From Segatella copri (GTDB lineage Bacteria; Bacteroidota; Bacteroidia; Bacteroidales; Bacteroidaceae), in NCBI RefSeq assembly GCF_009494395.1, contig NZ_VZCB01000079.1, positions 62,001-126,000 on the forward strand: 64,000 bases of DNA. The letters are read 5' to 3'. A program made the translations under genes and the position numbers. Under the pieces are notes generated by a model. The model did no database searches. It had not been told where the DNA came from and was given only the letters and a program-made list of their open reading frames with translations. Shown piece after piece: positions 49,502-59,240 of the stretch; the stretch's first letter is position 1; every line of letters starts with the position of its first letter.

Positions 49502-51922
49502 TCAATACACACAAACCTGGTCCAAAACCAAGCCTTCGTCCAATGCCTTGATGAGAATGCGATGCTTCTTCATTCGGGCTACTGGCAATGTAAAGGATAC
49601 GCGAGCCTGACATTGCAGGGTGTTCACCTTCCACTGCTCACTTCTGCCACTGGTCTGAACCTCCCCTTCAACCGGATTTTCACCGTCCAACGACAGGAAG
49701 AAACGAAGTTTGTTATCCATAGGATGAGTCGGAACCCAACGAACCTGGATGGTAATCGAATCACCCTTCACCTTCTTACCGTCGAAAACAAAACCTATCT
49801 CTTGATTTCGGACTATACTAATCGCCTTACCTTCATAACCCAATCCCTTCCACAAGTAAAGAGGACTGGCAGAAATGCAATCGTTGGCGCTCAAACATGC
49901 TATATATTCAGGATCTTTTGCCAAAGGCTGGGTAGCCACGGTATGAGGCACACGGTTGAATACCGGCAGCCTGCGTGGCTGGAAATCCATCATGCGGTTC
50001 CACTTGCCCTGATTGTAATAACCCTCGTTGTATACCTTGGTGAGACTGACGATGCTGTCGTAAGCCGCTTCGCTCTTCTTCCAATACTCGGCAGAAATGT
50101 CACGGGAAGAACTGCGGAATTCTCCTGAGATCTCCTTTCCGTGGCGAGCCAGCTGCCCATAGAGCAGTTTATTGTTCATCTGGGCAGCAGCCTGCACGGG
50201 ATATTTGAATAGCTGATAGAACTCATCCTTGCGTTCCTTAGGCAATTCGCCCTTGGCTATCGCCTTATCGAGCATTCCCCCTATCTTCTCTGCCTTGTCA
50301 GAAATCGACTTGTAATCAGCCAATCTTGCCCGGATATAGGCTTCGCTCCATGGCAGGTCAGTGATTACCTTATATTTCGGATTTCTTTCCTCGCATCGCG
50401 TATTCGCCATGAACTCCGGCTTGCGGATATACGCCAGCCGATAGCTCTCCTGCATCACCGGCAGCATCTCTGCAGCCAGCTTCTTGCCGAACTCGCGCGT
50501 CCAGAAATTTCTCTCGTGCTCTGCCAGCCATTCATTGTTTGGTTGCAGCTCCTTCTCTGGGGTATCGCCTGGATAGATGCGGTTCATATTCCACGCCATA
50601 TCCAGGAAGAGCTCTATCTGATACTCAGCAGGCTTGATATCGCCCACATTGAGAATCCAGAACTTCTGAATGCCTTTGTGCCAGGCTTCAGACATCTGCT
50701 GGTAGAGTAAAGCTGGCGAGAAGGTGCCGAGCCAGAGATAATCATGAGGACGGCCCCAATAACTCACGTGATAGTAGATGCCGTTACCACCCTTGCGGGC
50801 ACGCTCTACGGCTGTAGGAAAGTGGCGCACCATGCCATAATTGTCGTCGCACCATACGAGGCATACATCATCAGGCACCTGCAGACCTGCATGATACACA
50901 TCGAGCACCTCCTTGTAAGGCACGAACAGCTGAGGTACCTGCGCCACATCCTTATTCACATATTTTCCCAATAACTCTCTCTGCGCCTTCAAGACGCTAT
51001 CTAATACTGTTTTCTGTTCCTCAGTTGTCTTGGCTCCCTGCATGGCTCCATCATGAACGCCACGCATTCCGATGGTATAGAGGATAGGCTGACCAGCCAC
51101 CTCCTTCACACGGTCTTCCCAAAACTGGAGCACATTCTCCCTGTTGTTCAGAAAATCATATTCTCCTACTCCTCTCATCTTCCATTCGCCAGCCGTGCTC
51201 GAAGCCATCGGCTCGCAATGGGAACCGCCGATGTAGATGCCATACTGCTGAGCCACCTCTCTGTTGCCTTCTGTCAGGAAGAAAGGACGGGTGCATTCGT
51301 GCATCGCCGGCCAGTAGGTATTGGCACGAAGACGGAGCAGGAGTTCGAAGATGCGGGCATTGGTCTTCGGACCTATATGACCAGGAATATCCGATGGTTC
51401 ATAGGTCTTTCCCGACCATGGCATCAGTCCCCAATCCTCATCATTGATGAAGATGCCTCGATACTCCACCGATGGTGCCTGCTCATTGTGATATCCTTCC
51501 TTCAGGGAGAATGCCTTGAGCTGCTTAGGCTCGGCATCTGCCCACCATTCCCACGGTGAAACGCCCAAGAGGCGAGACACCTCGAGGATGCCATAAGCCA
51601 ATCCATGATCATCGCTACCTTTTATATATAGGTAACCATTGGCAGACTTTAGCAGGAAAGCTTCCTTCTTGTAGGCGAAGGCAGCGGCATCCCTCTGCAG
51701 GATGATGGAACTATTAACAGAAGTATTAACAAGTTTCATTTCCGAACCCAGCACTTTTCGGATATCGCCCTTCAACATCTTCAAAGCTGTCTTAGCCACG
51801 GGTTCCATCCGGGCTGTATCAGCAGAAACCACCACCATCTGGCCGCTCTTCACTTCGAAAGCATTCGAAGCAAGACTCATCAGCATCGCCAAACTCTGAG
51901 TTATAATATACTTATATGTCAT
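49502..51922 (-). CDS. GH115 xylan alpha-glucuronidase-like enzyme
   Basis: I place the start at ATG 51922 (MTYKYIITQSLAMLMSLASNAFEVKSG), which gives a signal peptide; a longer frame to 51991 adds unlikely text. The 806-residue protein carries GH115 marks: YRGIFINDEDWGLMPW, RLRANTYWPAMHECTRPFF, YGIYIGGSHCEPMASS and VCLVWCDDNYGMVRHFPT, then YHVSYWGRPHDYLWL. A C-terminal beta domain (from about 660) completes it. The family removes 4-O-methyl-glucuronic acid from xylan. The uxuA/uxuB genes that degrade the product follow upstream on the same strand. Confidence 0.9.
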   Translation of the reverse strand: MTYKYIITQSLAMLMSLASNAFEVKSGQMVVVSADTARMEPVAKTALKMLKGDIRKVLGSEMKLVNTSVNSSIILQRDAAAFAYKKEAFLLKSANGYLYIKGSDDHGLAYGILEVSRLLGVSPWEWWADAEPKQLKAFSLKEGYHNEQAPSVEYRGIFINDEDWGLMPWSGKTYEPSDIPGHIGPKTNARIFELLLRLRANTYWPAMHECTRPFFLTEGNREVAQQYGIYIGGSHCEPMASSTAGEWKMRGVGEYDFLNNRENVLQFWEDRVKEVAGQPILYTIGMRGVHDGAMQGAKTTEEQKTVLDSVLKAQRELLGKYVNKDVAQVPQLFVPYKEVLDVYHAGLQVPDDVCLVWCDDNYGMVRHFPTAVERARKGGNGIYYHVSYWGRPHDYLWLGTFSPALLYQQMSEAWHKGIQKFWILNVGDIKPAEYQIELFLDMAWNMNRIYPGDTPEKELQPNNEWLAEHERNFWTREFGKKLAAEMLPVMQESYRLAYIRKPEFMANTRCEERNPKYKVITDLPWSEAYIRARLADYKSISDKAEKIGGMLDKAIAKGELPKERKDEFYQLFKYPVQAAAQMNNKLLYGQLARHGKEISGEFRSSSRDISAEYWKKSEAAYDSIVSLTKVYNEGYYNQGKWNRMMDFQPRRLPVFNRVPHTVATQPLAKDPEYIACLSANDCISASPLYLWKGLGYEGKAISIVRNQEIGFVFDGKKVKGDSITIQVRWVPTHPMDNKLRFFLSLDGENPVEGEVQTSGRSEQWKVNTLQCQARVSFTLPVARMKKHRILIKALDEGLVLDQVCVY

Positions 51923-51987
51923 ATATGATATTCTTAATAATTTATATTTTCTGTTACTATAACCGACTATATCTTTTGTTTTCTGCT

Positions 51988-51996
51988 GCAAAATTA
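51988..51996 (-). promoter_or_regulatory. -7 box for GH115
   Basis: The minus strand reads TAATTTTGC, 66 bases before the ATG at 51922. Confidence 0.6.
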
Positions 51997-52022
51997 ATAC
52001 GAATAATTGGAAGAGAACACCT

Positions 52023-52059
52023 AAAATTCGTCAAAAAAACTGCAAAATTCGTCAAAAAC
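52023..52059. repeat. Direct repeat upstream of the GH115 promoter
   Basis: AAAATTCGTCAAAAA occurs at 52023-52037 and 52045-52059, spaced 22 bp (two helix turns), just upstream of the -7 box of GH115. It could bind an activator. Confidence 0.55.
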
Positions 52060-52100
52060 AAAAAAAGGCTAGTCATCATAGCAGATGCTAGCCTTTTTTT
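52060..52100. terminator. Terminator between uxuA and GH115
   Basis: AAAAAAAGGCTAG (52060-52072) pairs with CTAGCCTTTTTTT (52088-52100). On the minus strand it ends the uxuB-uxuA transcript. Confidence 0.85.
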
Positions 52101-52142
52101 ATATTTCATCAGAATTAATCACTAATAACTAATCATTAATCA

Positions 52143-53414
52143 CTAATCATAGAATCCCGGCTGCTTATACTCAATGCCGAGTTCATCATCTACTGTTGCG
52201 ATGACACCCTGAATCTGACCCATGGCAAACATACGGCCGAGGAGAGTGTAACCGGCATTGTGACCGTGGTTGCTCTCATCGAATACGCCACCTGGCTCAT
52301 CAGTGAAGGTCATACCGTGGTCTACTCGCATTGGCAATCGACGGCCGGAATTGCACTTGCCTTCCTGCTCAGCCTTCTCGAAGATGCGGCAAAGTTCAAT
52401 GAGATGGCCGCGACCACCCAAGTGAGAAGCCTCTGTAAAGTTGCCGTTAGGGAAGATGTAGCAAGAGCGCAGATGAACAAAATGAGTGCGGTCAGCAAAC
52501 TGCTTAGCCATTGCCACACAGTCGTTGTGCTCGCCGGCAGAGAATGAACCTGCACAGAAAGTCAGACCATTGTGCTTGTTTGGCACAGCATCGAGCATCC
52601 ACTGGATATCCTCGGCACGACCGATGATTCTTGGCAAGCCGAATACAGGATAAGGAGGATCGTCTGGGTGAACACACATGTTGATATCGTATTCATCGCA
52701 GATAGGCATGATAGCCTCCAGCCAGTACTTCATGTTCTCCTGCAACTTCTTCTTGTCGATGCCATCGTAAAGCTTCAACAGGTCGCGGAACTTCTGGACA
52801 GGAGCAGAATCGCCCTCGCTGAAGTTACCCGATACGAAACCCTGGGTCTTGATGATGATATTCTCTACCAGGGCATGATCCTGCTCTGGTGTAGAAGTCT
52901 TCTTGATTTCATCAGCCTCAGCCACGAGGTCTCTGCCCCACTTGTGCTCCTTAGAGAACTCAGCCCAATCCTCACGAGCGCCTTCACGCTGGAGGATATA
53001 GATGTCAAAGTAGGCAAACTCGCCCCAGTTCATATAGAGGTTGTTGGCTCCGTTAGGATTGTCGTGAGACAAATCGGTACGTGCCCAGTCCAAGACTGGC
53101 ATGAAGTTGTAGCAGATGCATTTGATGCCTTCCTCACCCAGGTTGCGGAGACTTTCCTTGTAAACCTCAATCTGATGATCACGGTCAGGACCACCATATT
53201 TCAGGGTTTCAACAACAGGCAAAGACTCTACCACGCTCCATTTCATACCATAAGACTCGATGTACTCCTTGAGTTCATGAATCTTCTCACGAGTCCAAAC
53301 CTCGCCCAGAGGAACATCGTGCAATGCAGTCACGATACCCTCCACACCTATCTGTTTCAGCTGGGCAAGCGTAATCTTATCCTTCTTGCCAAACCAGCGC
53401 CATGTTCTTTCCAT
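52143..53414 (-). CDS. uxuA: Mannonate dehydratase
   Basis: This 423-residue enzyme turns D-mannonate into 2-keto-3-deoxygluconate in glucuronate breakdown. It starts MERTWRWFGKKDKITLAQLKQIGVEGIVTALHDVPLGEVW, has IKCICYNFMPVLDWARTDL in the middle, MCVHPDDPPYPVFGLPRI (metal-binding region), and HLRSCYIFPNGNFTEASHLGGRGHLIELCRIF and RVDHGMTF toward the end, all UxuA marks. Length is normal. It follows uxuB by 42 bp and is surely in the same operon. Confidence 0.95.
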   Translation of the reverse strand: MERTWRWFGKKDKITLAQLKQIGVEGIVTALHDVPLGEVWTREKIHELKEYIESYGMKWSVVESLPVVETLKYGGPDRDHQIEVYKESLRNLGEEGIKCICYNFMPVLDWARTDLSHDNPNGANNLYMNWGEFAYFDIYILQREGAREDWAEFSKEHKWGRDLVAEADEIKKTSTPEQDHALVENIIIKTQGFVSGNFSEGDSAPVQKFRDLLKLYDGIDKKKLQENMKYWLEAIMPICDEYDINMCVHPDDPPYPVFGLPRIIGRAEDIQWMLDAVPNKHNGLTFCAGSFSAGEHNDCVAMAKQFADRTHFVHLRSCYIFPNGNFTEASHLGGRGHLIELCRIFEKAEQEGKCNSGRRLPMRVDHGMTFTDEPGGVFDESNHGHNAGYTLLGRMFAMGQIQGVIATVDDELGIEYKQPGFYD

Positions 53415-53456
53415 ATATCTTTATATATAATGTATTGGTTAAATCAAAAAAATGAA

Positions 53457-55046
53457 TTATCTTGCAGCAACGTACTTGTGCAATGTCTGTCTTACGGCAC
53501 CCTTGCCGGCGAAGAGTTCCTTCACCATGCCTTCTATCTGCTCGCCGAAGCCAGCCTCGTAGAGATCGAGTCCGAATACATCCTTGCGAGAATAGAGGTT
53601 CTTGAGGCAAGAGTAGTCCTGATCAGCCTTGCCTACTTCAAGAGGAGCTACGATAGCCTGGAGTTCTGCCAGCAATGGGTCGGAAGATGGCTCGAATGGC
53701 TTCAGATTATCATCCAATGCCTTGAGATAACGGGCGTAACCTGCCAATACCAATGGAATCAGCACGAGATTGCTCTTGTCGAGACCACGGTCGATATACT
53801 TCTTGATAGTCTCACCGAAACGGATAGAGAGTTTCTGGCTGGTATCGGTAGCGATACGCTGAGGAGCATCTGGCATGAATGGGTTAGGCAGACGCTTGTT
53901 GATAACAGTGCCGATAAACTCGTATGGATTCAATACACCTGGATCTGTTACTACTGGCATTGCCTCGATATAACCAATCTTCTGGATGAATGAACGCAAA
54001 TCCTCATCAGCCATCTCGGCAGAAATCAAGGTATAGTCGAGCATGCAACCATAGATTGACATCGCTGTATGGAGAGGGTTCAGACAGGTGGTTACCTTCA
54101 TGGTCTCAACCTCATCTACAGTCTTGCGGGATGTATAGAGTGCACCGCCCAACTCCAATGGCGGACGACCGTTGGTATAAGTATCCTCGCAAACGAGATA
54201 CTGCACTTCCTCGGCATTGACGAAAGGAGCGGTGAAAGTATGCTTCTCGGTGATAATCGTATTGTTATCCTCGAAACCATCCTCAGCGAGCATCGCCTGT
54301 ACCTTCTCGTGTGGACGAGGAGTAATCTTATCTATCATAGACCAAGGATAGGTAATCTTGCTGCTGTCATTGATATAATCTACGAAACCAGCCTCTACAA
54401 TACCATCCTGTGCCCAACGCTCAGCATAAGCCTTTACGCCAGCCTTAACATGGTCGCCGTTGTGAGAACAGTTGTCGGTAGACTGAAGAGTAAGCGGCAA
54501 CTTGCCTGCCTTATAACGCTCATAGAGAAGAGCGGTAAGCTTACCCATAGCAAATACTGCATCAAGACCACGTGCCAAATCTGCATCATTATAAGAATAT
54601 CCCTTCTCGGTGATGGTAAAAGTAACCATCTGCAAAGTTGGAGCCTGGAAAATCTGAACCAGACGCGCCCAGTCGTCAGCAAACTGCTTGTCAGCCTTAA
54701 CACTTTCGGTAATAGATGCGATAACCTTCTTTTCGATAGTACCATTAGACTGGAGGCTTACGAGAAGAGAGAGATTATTGTAAGGACGATAAGCCTTATC
54801 GATAATTTCGTAGTCGAAGCTTTCTGCTACGATTACACCACGGTCATACTTGCCTGTGTTAAGCGCATCGTTGAGGATGGCTGCCGGGAACGCACGGAAG
54901 ATGTTACCTGCACCAAAGTGAACCCAAGTAGGCTCGTCGTGAGTCTTCTTAGCTACGGCTGCGATGTCATACTTAGGAAGCTCATAACCCTTAGCTTCCC
55001 ATTCTGCAGCATTAAAGCTGTCTGATAGAATTTCGTTCAGTTTCAT
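53457..55046 (-). CDS. uxuB: Fructuronate reductase / mannitol dehydrogenase family
   Basis: This 529-residue NAD-dependent enzyme converts D-fructuronate to D-mannonate. The N-terminal nucleotide domain has VHFGAGNIFRAFPAAILNDAL; the C-terminal domain has TCLNPLHTAMSIYGCMLDYTLI and the KRLPNPFMPDAPQRIATDTSQKLSIRFGET region typical of the long-chain mannitol dehydrogenase family. Because uxuA follows directly, fructuronate is the likely substrate rather than mannitol or tagaturonate. Confidence 0.9.
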   Translation of the reverse strand: MKLNEILSDSFNAAEWEAKGYELPKYDIAAVAKKTHDEPTWVHFGAGNIFRAFPAAILNDALNTGKYDRGVIVAESFDYEIIDKAYRPYNNLSLLVSLQSNGTIEKKVIASITESVKADKQFADDWARLVQIFQAPTLQMVTFTITEKGYSYNDADLARGLDAVFAMGKLTALLYERYKAGKLPLTLQSTDNCSHNGDHVKAGVKAYAERWAQDGIVEAGFVDYINDSSKITYPWSMIDKITPRPHEKVQAMLAEDGFEDNNTIITEKHTFTAPFVNAEEVQYLVCEDTYTNGRPPLELGGALYTSRKTVDEVETMKVTTCLNPLHTAMSIYGCMLDYTLISAEMADEDLRSFIQKIGYIEAMPVVTDPGVLNPYEFIGTVINKRLPNPFMPDAPQRIATDTSQKLSIRFGETIKKYIDRGLDKSNLVLIPLVLAGYARYLKALDDNLKPFEPSSDPLLAELQAIVAPLEVGKADQDYSCLKNLYSRKDVFGLDLYEAGFGEQIEGMVKELFAGKGAVRQTLHKYVAAR

Positions 55047-55104
55047 GATTATACGGTATTTTTTGATTGTTTCATGTACTCGCCTATCTTTCCGAAAAGG
55101 CGTG

Positions 55105-55113
55105 GCAAAAATA
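55105..55113 (-). promoter_or_regulatory. -7 box of the uxuB-uxuA operon
   Basis: The minus strand reads TATTTTTGC, 58 bases before the uxuB ATG at 55046. The rest of 55047-55275 is A/T-rich with nothing else recognised. Confidence 0.6.
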
Positions 55114-55275
55114 CAAAGAAAAATCGAAACCCGCTCATTTTAAAGGCTATAATTTCATAAAATGAACGATTTGCAAATACATTTGAACGAAAAGGTAAAC
55201 GTCACGGATCAGATGAACCCGTTTTTAACGATTATGTTACATCAAATAAAAAAGGGTTACATCAGAAAAACAGAA

Positions 55276-55309
55276 AAGAGGACGTAAGTTCTTGCCCCCA
55301 CATCCTCTT
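55276..55309. terminator. Terminator candidate after rmuC
   Basis: AAGAGGACGT (55276-55285) pairs with ACATCCTCTT (55300-55309) with one mismatch and a 14-base loop; A/T runs flank it. Confidence 0.5.
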
Positions 55310-55334
55310 CTTTTTATCTTTAGATTTCATTTTC

Positions 55335-55390
55335 CTATTCTTCCAGCGATTTGATCTGCTTTTCTATTCTTCCAGCGATTTAATCTGCTT
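55335..55390. repeat. 29-bp tandem duplication over the rmuC 3' end
   Basis: A 27-base unit at 55335-55361 is repeated with one difference at 55364-55390. The unit covers the last codons and stop of rmuC, so a broken second copy of the gene end lies just downstream of the real stop. Confidence 0.75.
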
Positions 55391-56677
55391 CTTCGGCGTA
55401 ACGCCAAGACCTTTCAAGCTTTCCACTCTTCTCATCACATTTCCTGTTCCGTCGTAAAGTTGCTTCTTTGCCTTGTCGAAGGTTCCGGACAGACGGGTTA
55501 TCAAATCGCCGATTCCTGTAAAGGTATCTTCGAAGCCAGCTACCTTATCATACAGGTCAGCAGCCGTCTTCACGATTTTCTCCACATTCTTGTTCTGCCG
55601 GTCATACTGCCAGAGATTATAGGCAAGCTGGAGTGCCATGAGCAGATTACTTGGTGAGATGATGATAATCTTCTTCTGATAAGCATAACGGCTGAGATCC
55701 GGCTGCTGCTTCATCGCTGCGATATAGCTGGTCTCGTTAGGAATGAACATCAGTACGAAGCCGATGGCATCATCCACCAGTTTGGAATAGTCTTTGGCTG
55801 CCAGTTCATCGATGTGCTTTCGTACGCTCAGCGCATGTGCCTTCATCAGGCGTTCCTGTTCAGCCTCATCTTCAGCTGCCAGAGCATCGGAATAGGCGGT
55901 AAGCGAAACCTTGGAATCGATGACCACACTTCTGCCTTCTGGGAATCTGACGATGACATCCGGACGATAGTTCTTTCCCTCTTCATCTTTCGTATTCTCC
56001 TGAATGAAGAATTCCTCATCTTTACGAAGTCCGCTGTTCTCCAGGATGGTTTCCAGCACCATCTCGCCCCAGTCGCCCTGCATCTTGCTGTCGCCCTTCA
56101 ATGCCTTGGTCAGATTGGCAGCATCGGAGCCAATCTTCTCGGTCTGCTCCTTCAGGTTCAGTACAGCCTGCTGCTGTTCCTGCTGGAAGAGTTTCATCGT
56201 TGCCTCGAAGGTGTTCTGCAGTTCCTTCTTGTTCACCTCGTTCTGGGTTTTGCTCTCCTCTACCGATTTCTTGAAATCAGCAAACTGTTCCTTGATAGGT
56301 TTCAGGAGTTCATCCATCTGCAGACGGTTGTTTTCCTGCAGAGCCGACTGCTTGGCAGCCAACTGCTCAGCCGCCACCTTCTGCTGTTCTATCGTCATTC
56401 GCTGCATTTCCTGCTTCAGGCTCTCGAGTTTCTGTGCCCACTGCTGGTCGCTTTCTGCCCTGAGTTTCGCCGCATACAGCCGCTCGTTCTCCATTTGAGA
56501 TTTCATTGATTGAACCTCAGAAGCATGATGCAGTTTTATCTGTTCAATGTTAGCCGCCAGCACCTGAGCCTTCGCTACGAGCTGGGTTTTCTCCTCGCCC
56601 GCACTTTTTGCTTCCATCAGTTTTCCCACGAAGAATCCGATGGCAAGCCCTATGATGATTCCAATTACTATTTCCAT
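55364..56677 (-). CDS. rmuC: DNA recombination protein RmuC homologue
   Basis: This 437-residue protein has an N-terminal membrane helix (MEIVIGIIIGLAIGFFVGKLMEAK), a long coiled coil (about 25-190) and the RmuC nuclease-like domain with GDWGEMVLETILENSGLRKDEEFFIQ, YRPDVIVRFPEGRSVVIDSKVSLTAY (Asp and Lys of a PD-(D/E)XK-type core) and SPSNLLMALQLAYNLW. RmuC limits inversions and other rearrangements in E. coli. It is a single gene between uxuB and GH3. Confidence 0.9.
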   Translation of the reverse strand: MEIVIGIIIGLAIGFFVGKLMEAKSAGEEKTQLVAKAQVLAANIEQIKLHHASEVQSMKSQMENERLYAAKLRAESDQQWAQKLESLKQEMQRMTIEQQKVAAEQLAAKQSALQENNRLQMDELLKPIKEQFADFKKSVEESKTQNEVNKKELQNTFEATMKLFQQEQQQAVLNLKEQTEKIGSDAANLTKALKGDSKMQGDWGEMVLETILENSGLRKDEEFFIQENTKDEEGKNYRPDVIVRFPEGRSVVIDSKVSLTAYSDALAAEDEAEQERLMKAHALSVRKHIDELAAKDYSKLVDDAIGFVLMFIPNETSYIAAMKQQPDLSRYAYQKKIIIISPSNLLMALQLAYNLWQYDRQNKNVEKIVKTAADLYDKVAGFEDTFTGIGDLITRLSGTFDKAKKQLYDGTGNVMRRVESLKGLGVTPKKQIKSLEE

Positions 56678-56813
56678 TTATCCTTGTTTTAAATGATTCT
56701 GAAAATCTGCAAAAAATTATGATTTGCAAAAGTAATCATTTCAAGACATAACACCAAACATCATGGGGGATTCTTGTAGATATTTAACTCTTCTGCATTT
56801 TACTATGCAAACA

Positions 56814-56845
56814 AAAAGAGCGCACCACTATTGGCACGCTCTTTT
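56814..56845. terminator. Terminator between GH3 and rmuC
   Basis: AAAAGAGCG (56814-56822) pairs with CGCTCTTTT (56837-56845). It sits after the GH3 stop on the minus strand. Confidence 0.75.
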
Positions 56846-56870
56846 CTTTAACTCATCTTTTAAATATACA

Positions 56871-59189
56871 TTATCGGTTGGCAGTAGGCCACTGATAAGT
56901 ATCAGTGCAATGGATATCGGCACTCTGGTCGGCAATCATCAACTTGAAGTCGCCTTCCTCCAATCTCCATTTATCATTCCAACCTACGAAGGCCAAATCG
57001 TCTGCCTTTAATTCAAATGTCATGGTCTTGGTCTCACCAGGCTGAAGTTCCACCTTGTCGAAGGCACGGAGACGACGGCCATCAGGCACCATACTAGCGA
57101 TGAGATCGCTACTGAACAGGAGAACACTCTCCTTGCCTGCCACCTTTCCCGTATTCTTCACATCCACGCTCACCTTGATGATGTCGCCGTGGCGGAAATC
57201 AGACTGAGAAACCTTCAGGTTGCTATATTTGTAAGTGGTATAACTCAAACCATATCCGAAGCCCCACTGCTGGGTAATCTTCGCATTGTAGTCGTAAGCA
57301 CCTTCCATCGTACCCACCTCCTCACTCTTCTTGAAGTCATAGTTGGCGAGCGAATTGATTTCCTTAGGATAGGTGTAAGGCATCTTGCCACTGAAGTTTG
57401 ACTTGCCCGATACCAAGTTTACCAAGGCATCGCCGCCCATGTTGCCAGGGATAAGGATGTCGATGATGCCCTGTGCCAATGGTTCGATGTCAGCAATGAG
57501 ACGAGGACGACCTTCATTCAATACCAGAACGACAGGCTTACCGGTCTTGGCGAGTTCCTTCACGAGATTGCGTTGGTTCTCTGAAAGCCAAAGGTCGGTC
57601 AGATTGCCCGGAGTCTCTGTGTAAGAGTTCTCACCGATGCAGGCAACGATGACATCAACATTCTTTGCGGCATCAACTGCGCCCTGAATCTGAGGTTCGT
57701 TCTCCTCCCAGTATTTTCCCTTCTCATTATAGGTAACACCCTGGTTCAAGATGACATTCTCCTTGCCATACTCATTACAGAATGCCTCATAGATGGTATT
57801 GTATTTGCCGGCAAACTCATCAGCACGATGACCCTGCCAGGTATAGCTCCACCCACCGTCCAGACAGCGCATCTGATTGGCATTAGGACCCGTGAGGAGA
57901 ATCTTCTTGCCATGCTGCAAAGGAAGGATATTACCCTCGTTCTTCAGGAGCACCATACTCTCGGTAGCTCCCTCCAAGGCGAGCTTGGCAAACTCCTTGC
58001 CACCAAACTTAGGATAATTCTTCAGTTTCTGGGTTGGGTTCTTGAAGAGGTCGAGACGGTACTTCATGCGAAGCACACGACGGCAGGCATCATCGATGCG
58101 ACTCATCGGAATCTTACCTTCCTTCACCAGTTCTACAAGGTAGCCACAAGCATCGCAAGAATAAGGTTCCATAATCATGTCGATACCAGCATTGATGGCA
58201 ATGCGGAGCGCATCCTTCTTGTCCTTTGCCACCATCTCACGAGTATAGAGATTGTTGATGTCTGCCCAGTCGGTGATGAGCACACCATCCCATCCAGTCT
58301 CTTCCTTCAGCCATCCTGTCAGGATGTCCTTGTTGGCATGCATCGGCATACCGTTGACGGAAGCGGAATTCACCATCACGGTCAAGGCTCCAGCCTGCAG
58401 ACCCGCCAGGAAAGGAGCGAAGTGCTTCTCTCGCAAGTCGGCAGGAGAGATATAGGCTGGCGTACGGTCTTTACCGGTCCAAGGCACACCATAGCCCATG
58501 AAGTGCTTCATTGAAGTGGCAATGTGATACTGGTCGATGTTGTTTGGGTCCTCGCCCTGGAAACCATAGACCATCGCCTTGCCCATCTCTGAACTGAGGT
58601 AGCAATCCTCGCCAAAGTTCTCCCAGATGCGAGGCCAACGGGCATCACGACCGAGGTCAACGGTAGGACTGTAAGTCCAAGGTATGCTCACTGCACGAGT
58701 CTCATAAGCGGTAGCCTCAGCCGAACGGCGAGCTATCTCACGATTGAAGGAGGCAGCCACATTGATGTTCTGCGGGAAGAGGGTTCCGCCCTGTGTATAA
58801 GTAGAACCATGGTTCTGGTCGAGACCGAAGACACAAGGGATGCCGATGCGCTTCATCGAGATCTTCTGGATTTGCGCGATGTACTTCTCCCACTGCTTGG
58901 CGGTTGGTGCGCAAGTATTAGGAGCGTTGAGGATAGAGCCGATCTTATAGCGGGAAAGGATAGAATCGGTCTTGTGCTCGTCGATATAGAACACACCGTT
59001 CTTGTCGTTGGCACCAAAGAGGTCGGTCACCAATTCCATCATCTGACCTATCTTTTCCTCCAAGGTGAGTTTCTTCAGAGTTTGTTCTACCTGAGCCTCT
59101 ATCTTAGGGTCGCTCTTGATAACTGGAACATTGGCACTGGCTGTATAAGCCAATGCCAACATTGAAATAGATAATAATATTTTCTTCAT
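56871..59189 (-). CDS. GH3 beta-glycosidase (secreted, BglX-like)
   Basis: This 772-residue enzyme has a signal peptide ([20 protein letters not shown]). The GH3 N-terminal barrel contains [42 protein letters not shown] and the nucleophile D307 in [12 protein letters not shown]. The second domain has [21 protein letters not shown], and the C-terminal fibronectin-like domain ends [31 protein letters not shown]. It probably cuts beta-glucosides from oligosaccharides in the periplasm. It is the last gene of the SusCD locus. The glycan is not certain. Confidence 0.9.
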   Translation of the reverse strand: MKKILLSISMLALAYTASANVPVIKSDPKIEAQVEQTLKKLTLEEKIGQMMELVTDLFGANDKNGVFYIDEHKTDSILSRYKIGSILNAPNTCAPTAKQWEKYIAQIQKISMKRIGIPCVFGLDQNHGSTYTQGGTLFPQNINVAASFNREIARRSAEATAYETRAVSIPWTYSPTVDLGRDARWPRIWENFGEDCYLSSEMGKAMVYGFQGEDPNNIDQYHIATSMKHFMGYGVPWTGKDRTPAYISPADLREKHFAPFLAGLQAGALTVMVNSASVNGMPMHANKDILTGWLKEETGWDGVLITDWADINNLYTREMVAKDKKDALRIAINAGIDMIMEPYSCDACGYLVELVKEGKIPMSRIDDACRRVLRMKYRLDLFKNPTQKLKNYPKFGGKEFAKLALEGATESMVLLKNEGNILPLQHGKKILLTGPNANQMRCLDGGWSYTWQGHRADEFAGKYNTIYEAFCNEYGKENVILNQGVTYNEKGKYWEENEPQIQGAVDAAKNVDVIVACIGENSYTETPGNLTDLWLSENQRNLVKELAKTGKPVVLVLNEGRPRLIADIEPLAQGIIDILIPGNMGGDALVNLVSGKSNFSGKMPYTYPKEINSLANYDFKKSEEVGTMEGAYDYNAKITQQWGFGYGLSYTTYKYSNLKVSQSDFRHGDIIKVSVDVKNTGKVAGKESVLLFSSDLIASMVPDGRRLRAFDKVELQPGETKTMTFELKADDLAFVGWNDKWRLEEGDFKLMIADQSADIHCTDTYQWPTANR

Positions 59190-59240
59190 AAACAGTAAAG
59201 GTTTGACGTTTTATGATAAAACGGAAATCTTTCCAATATA

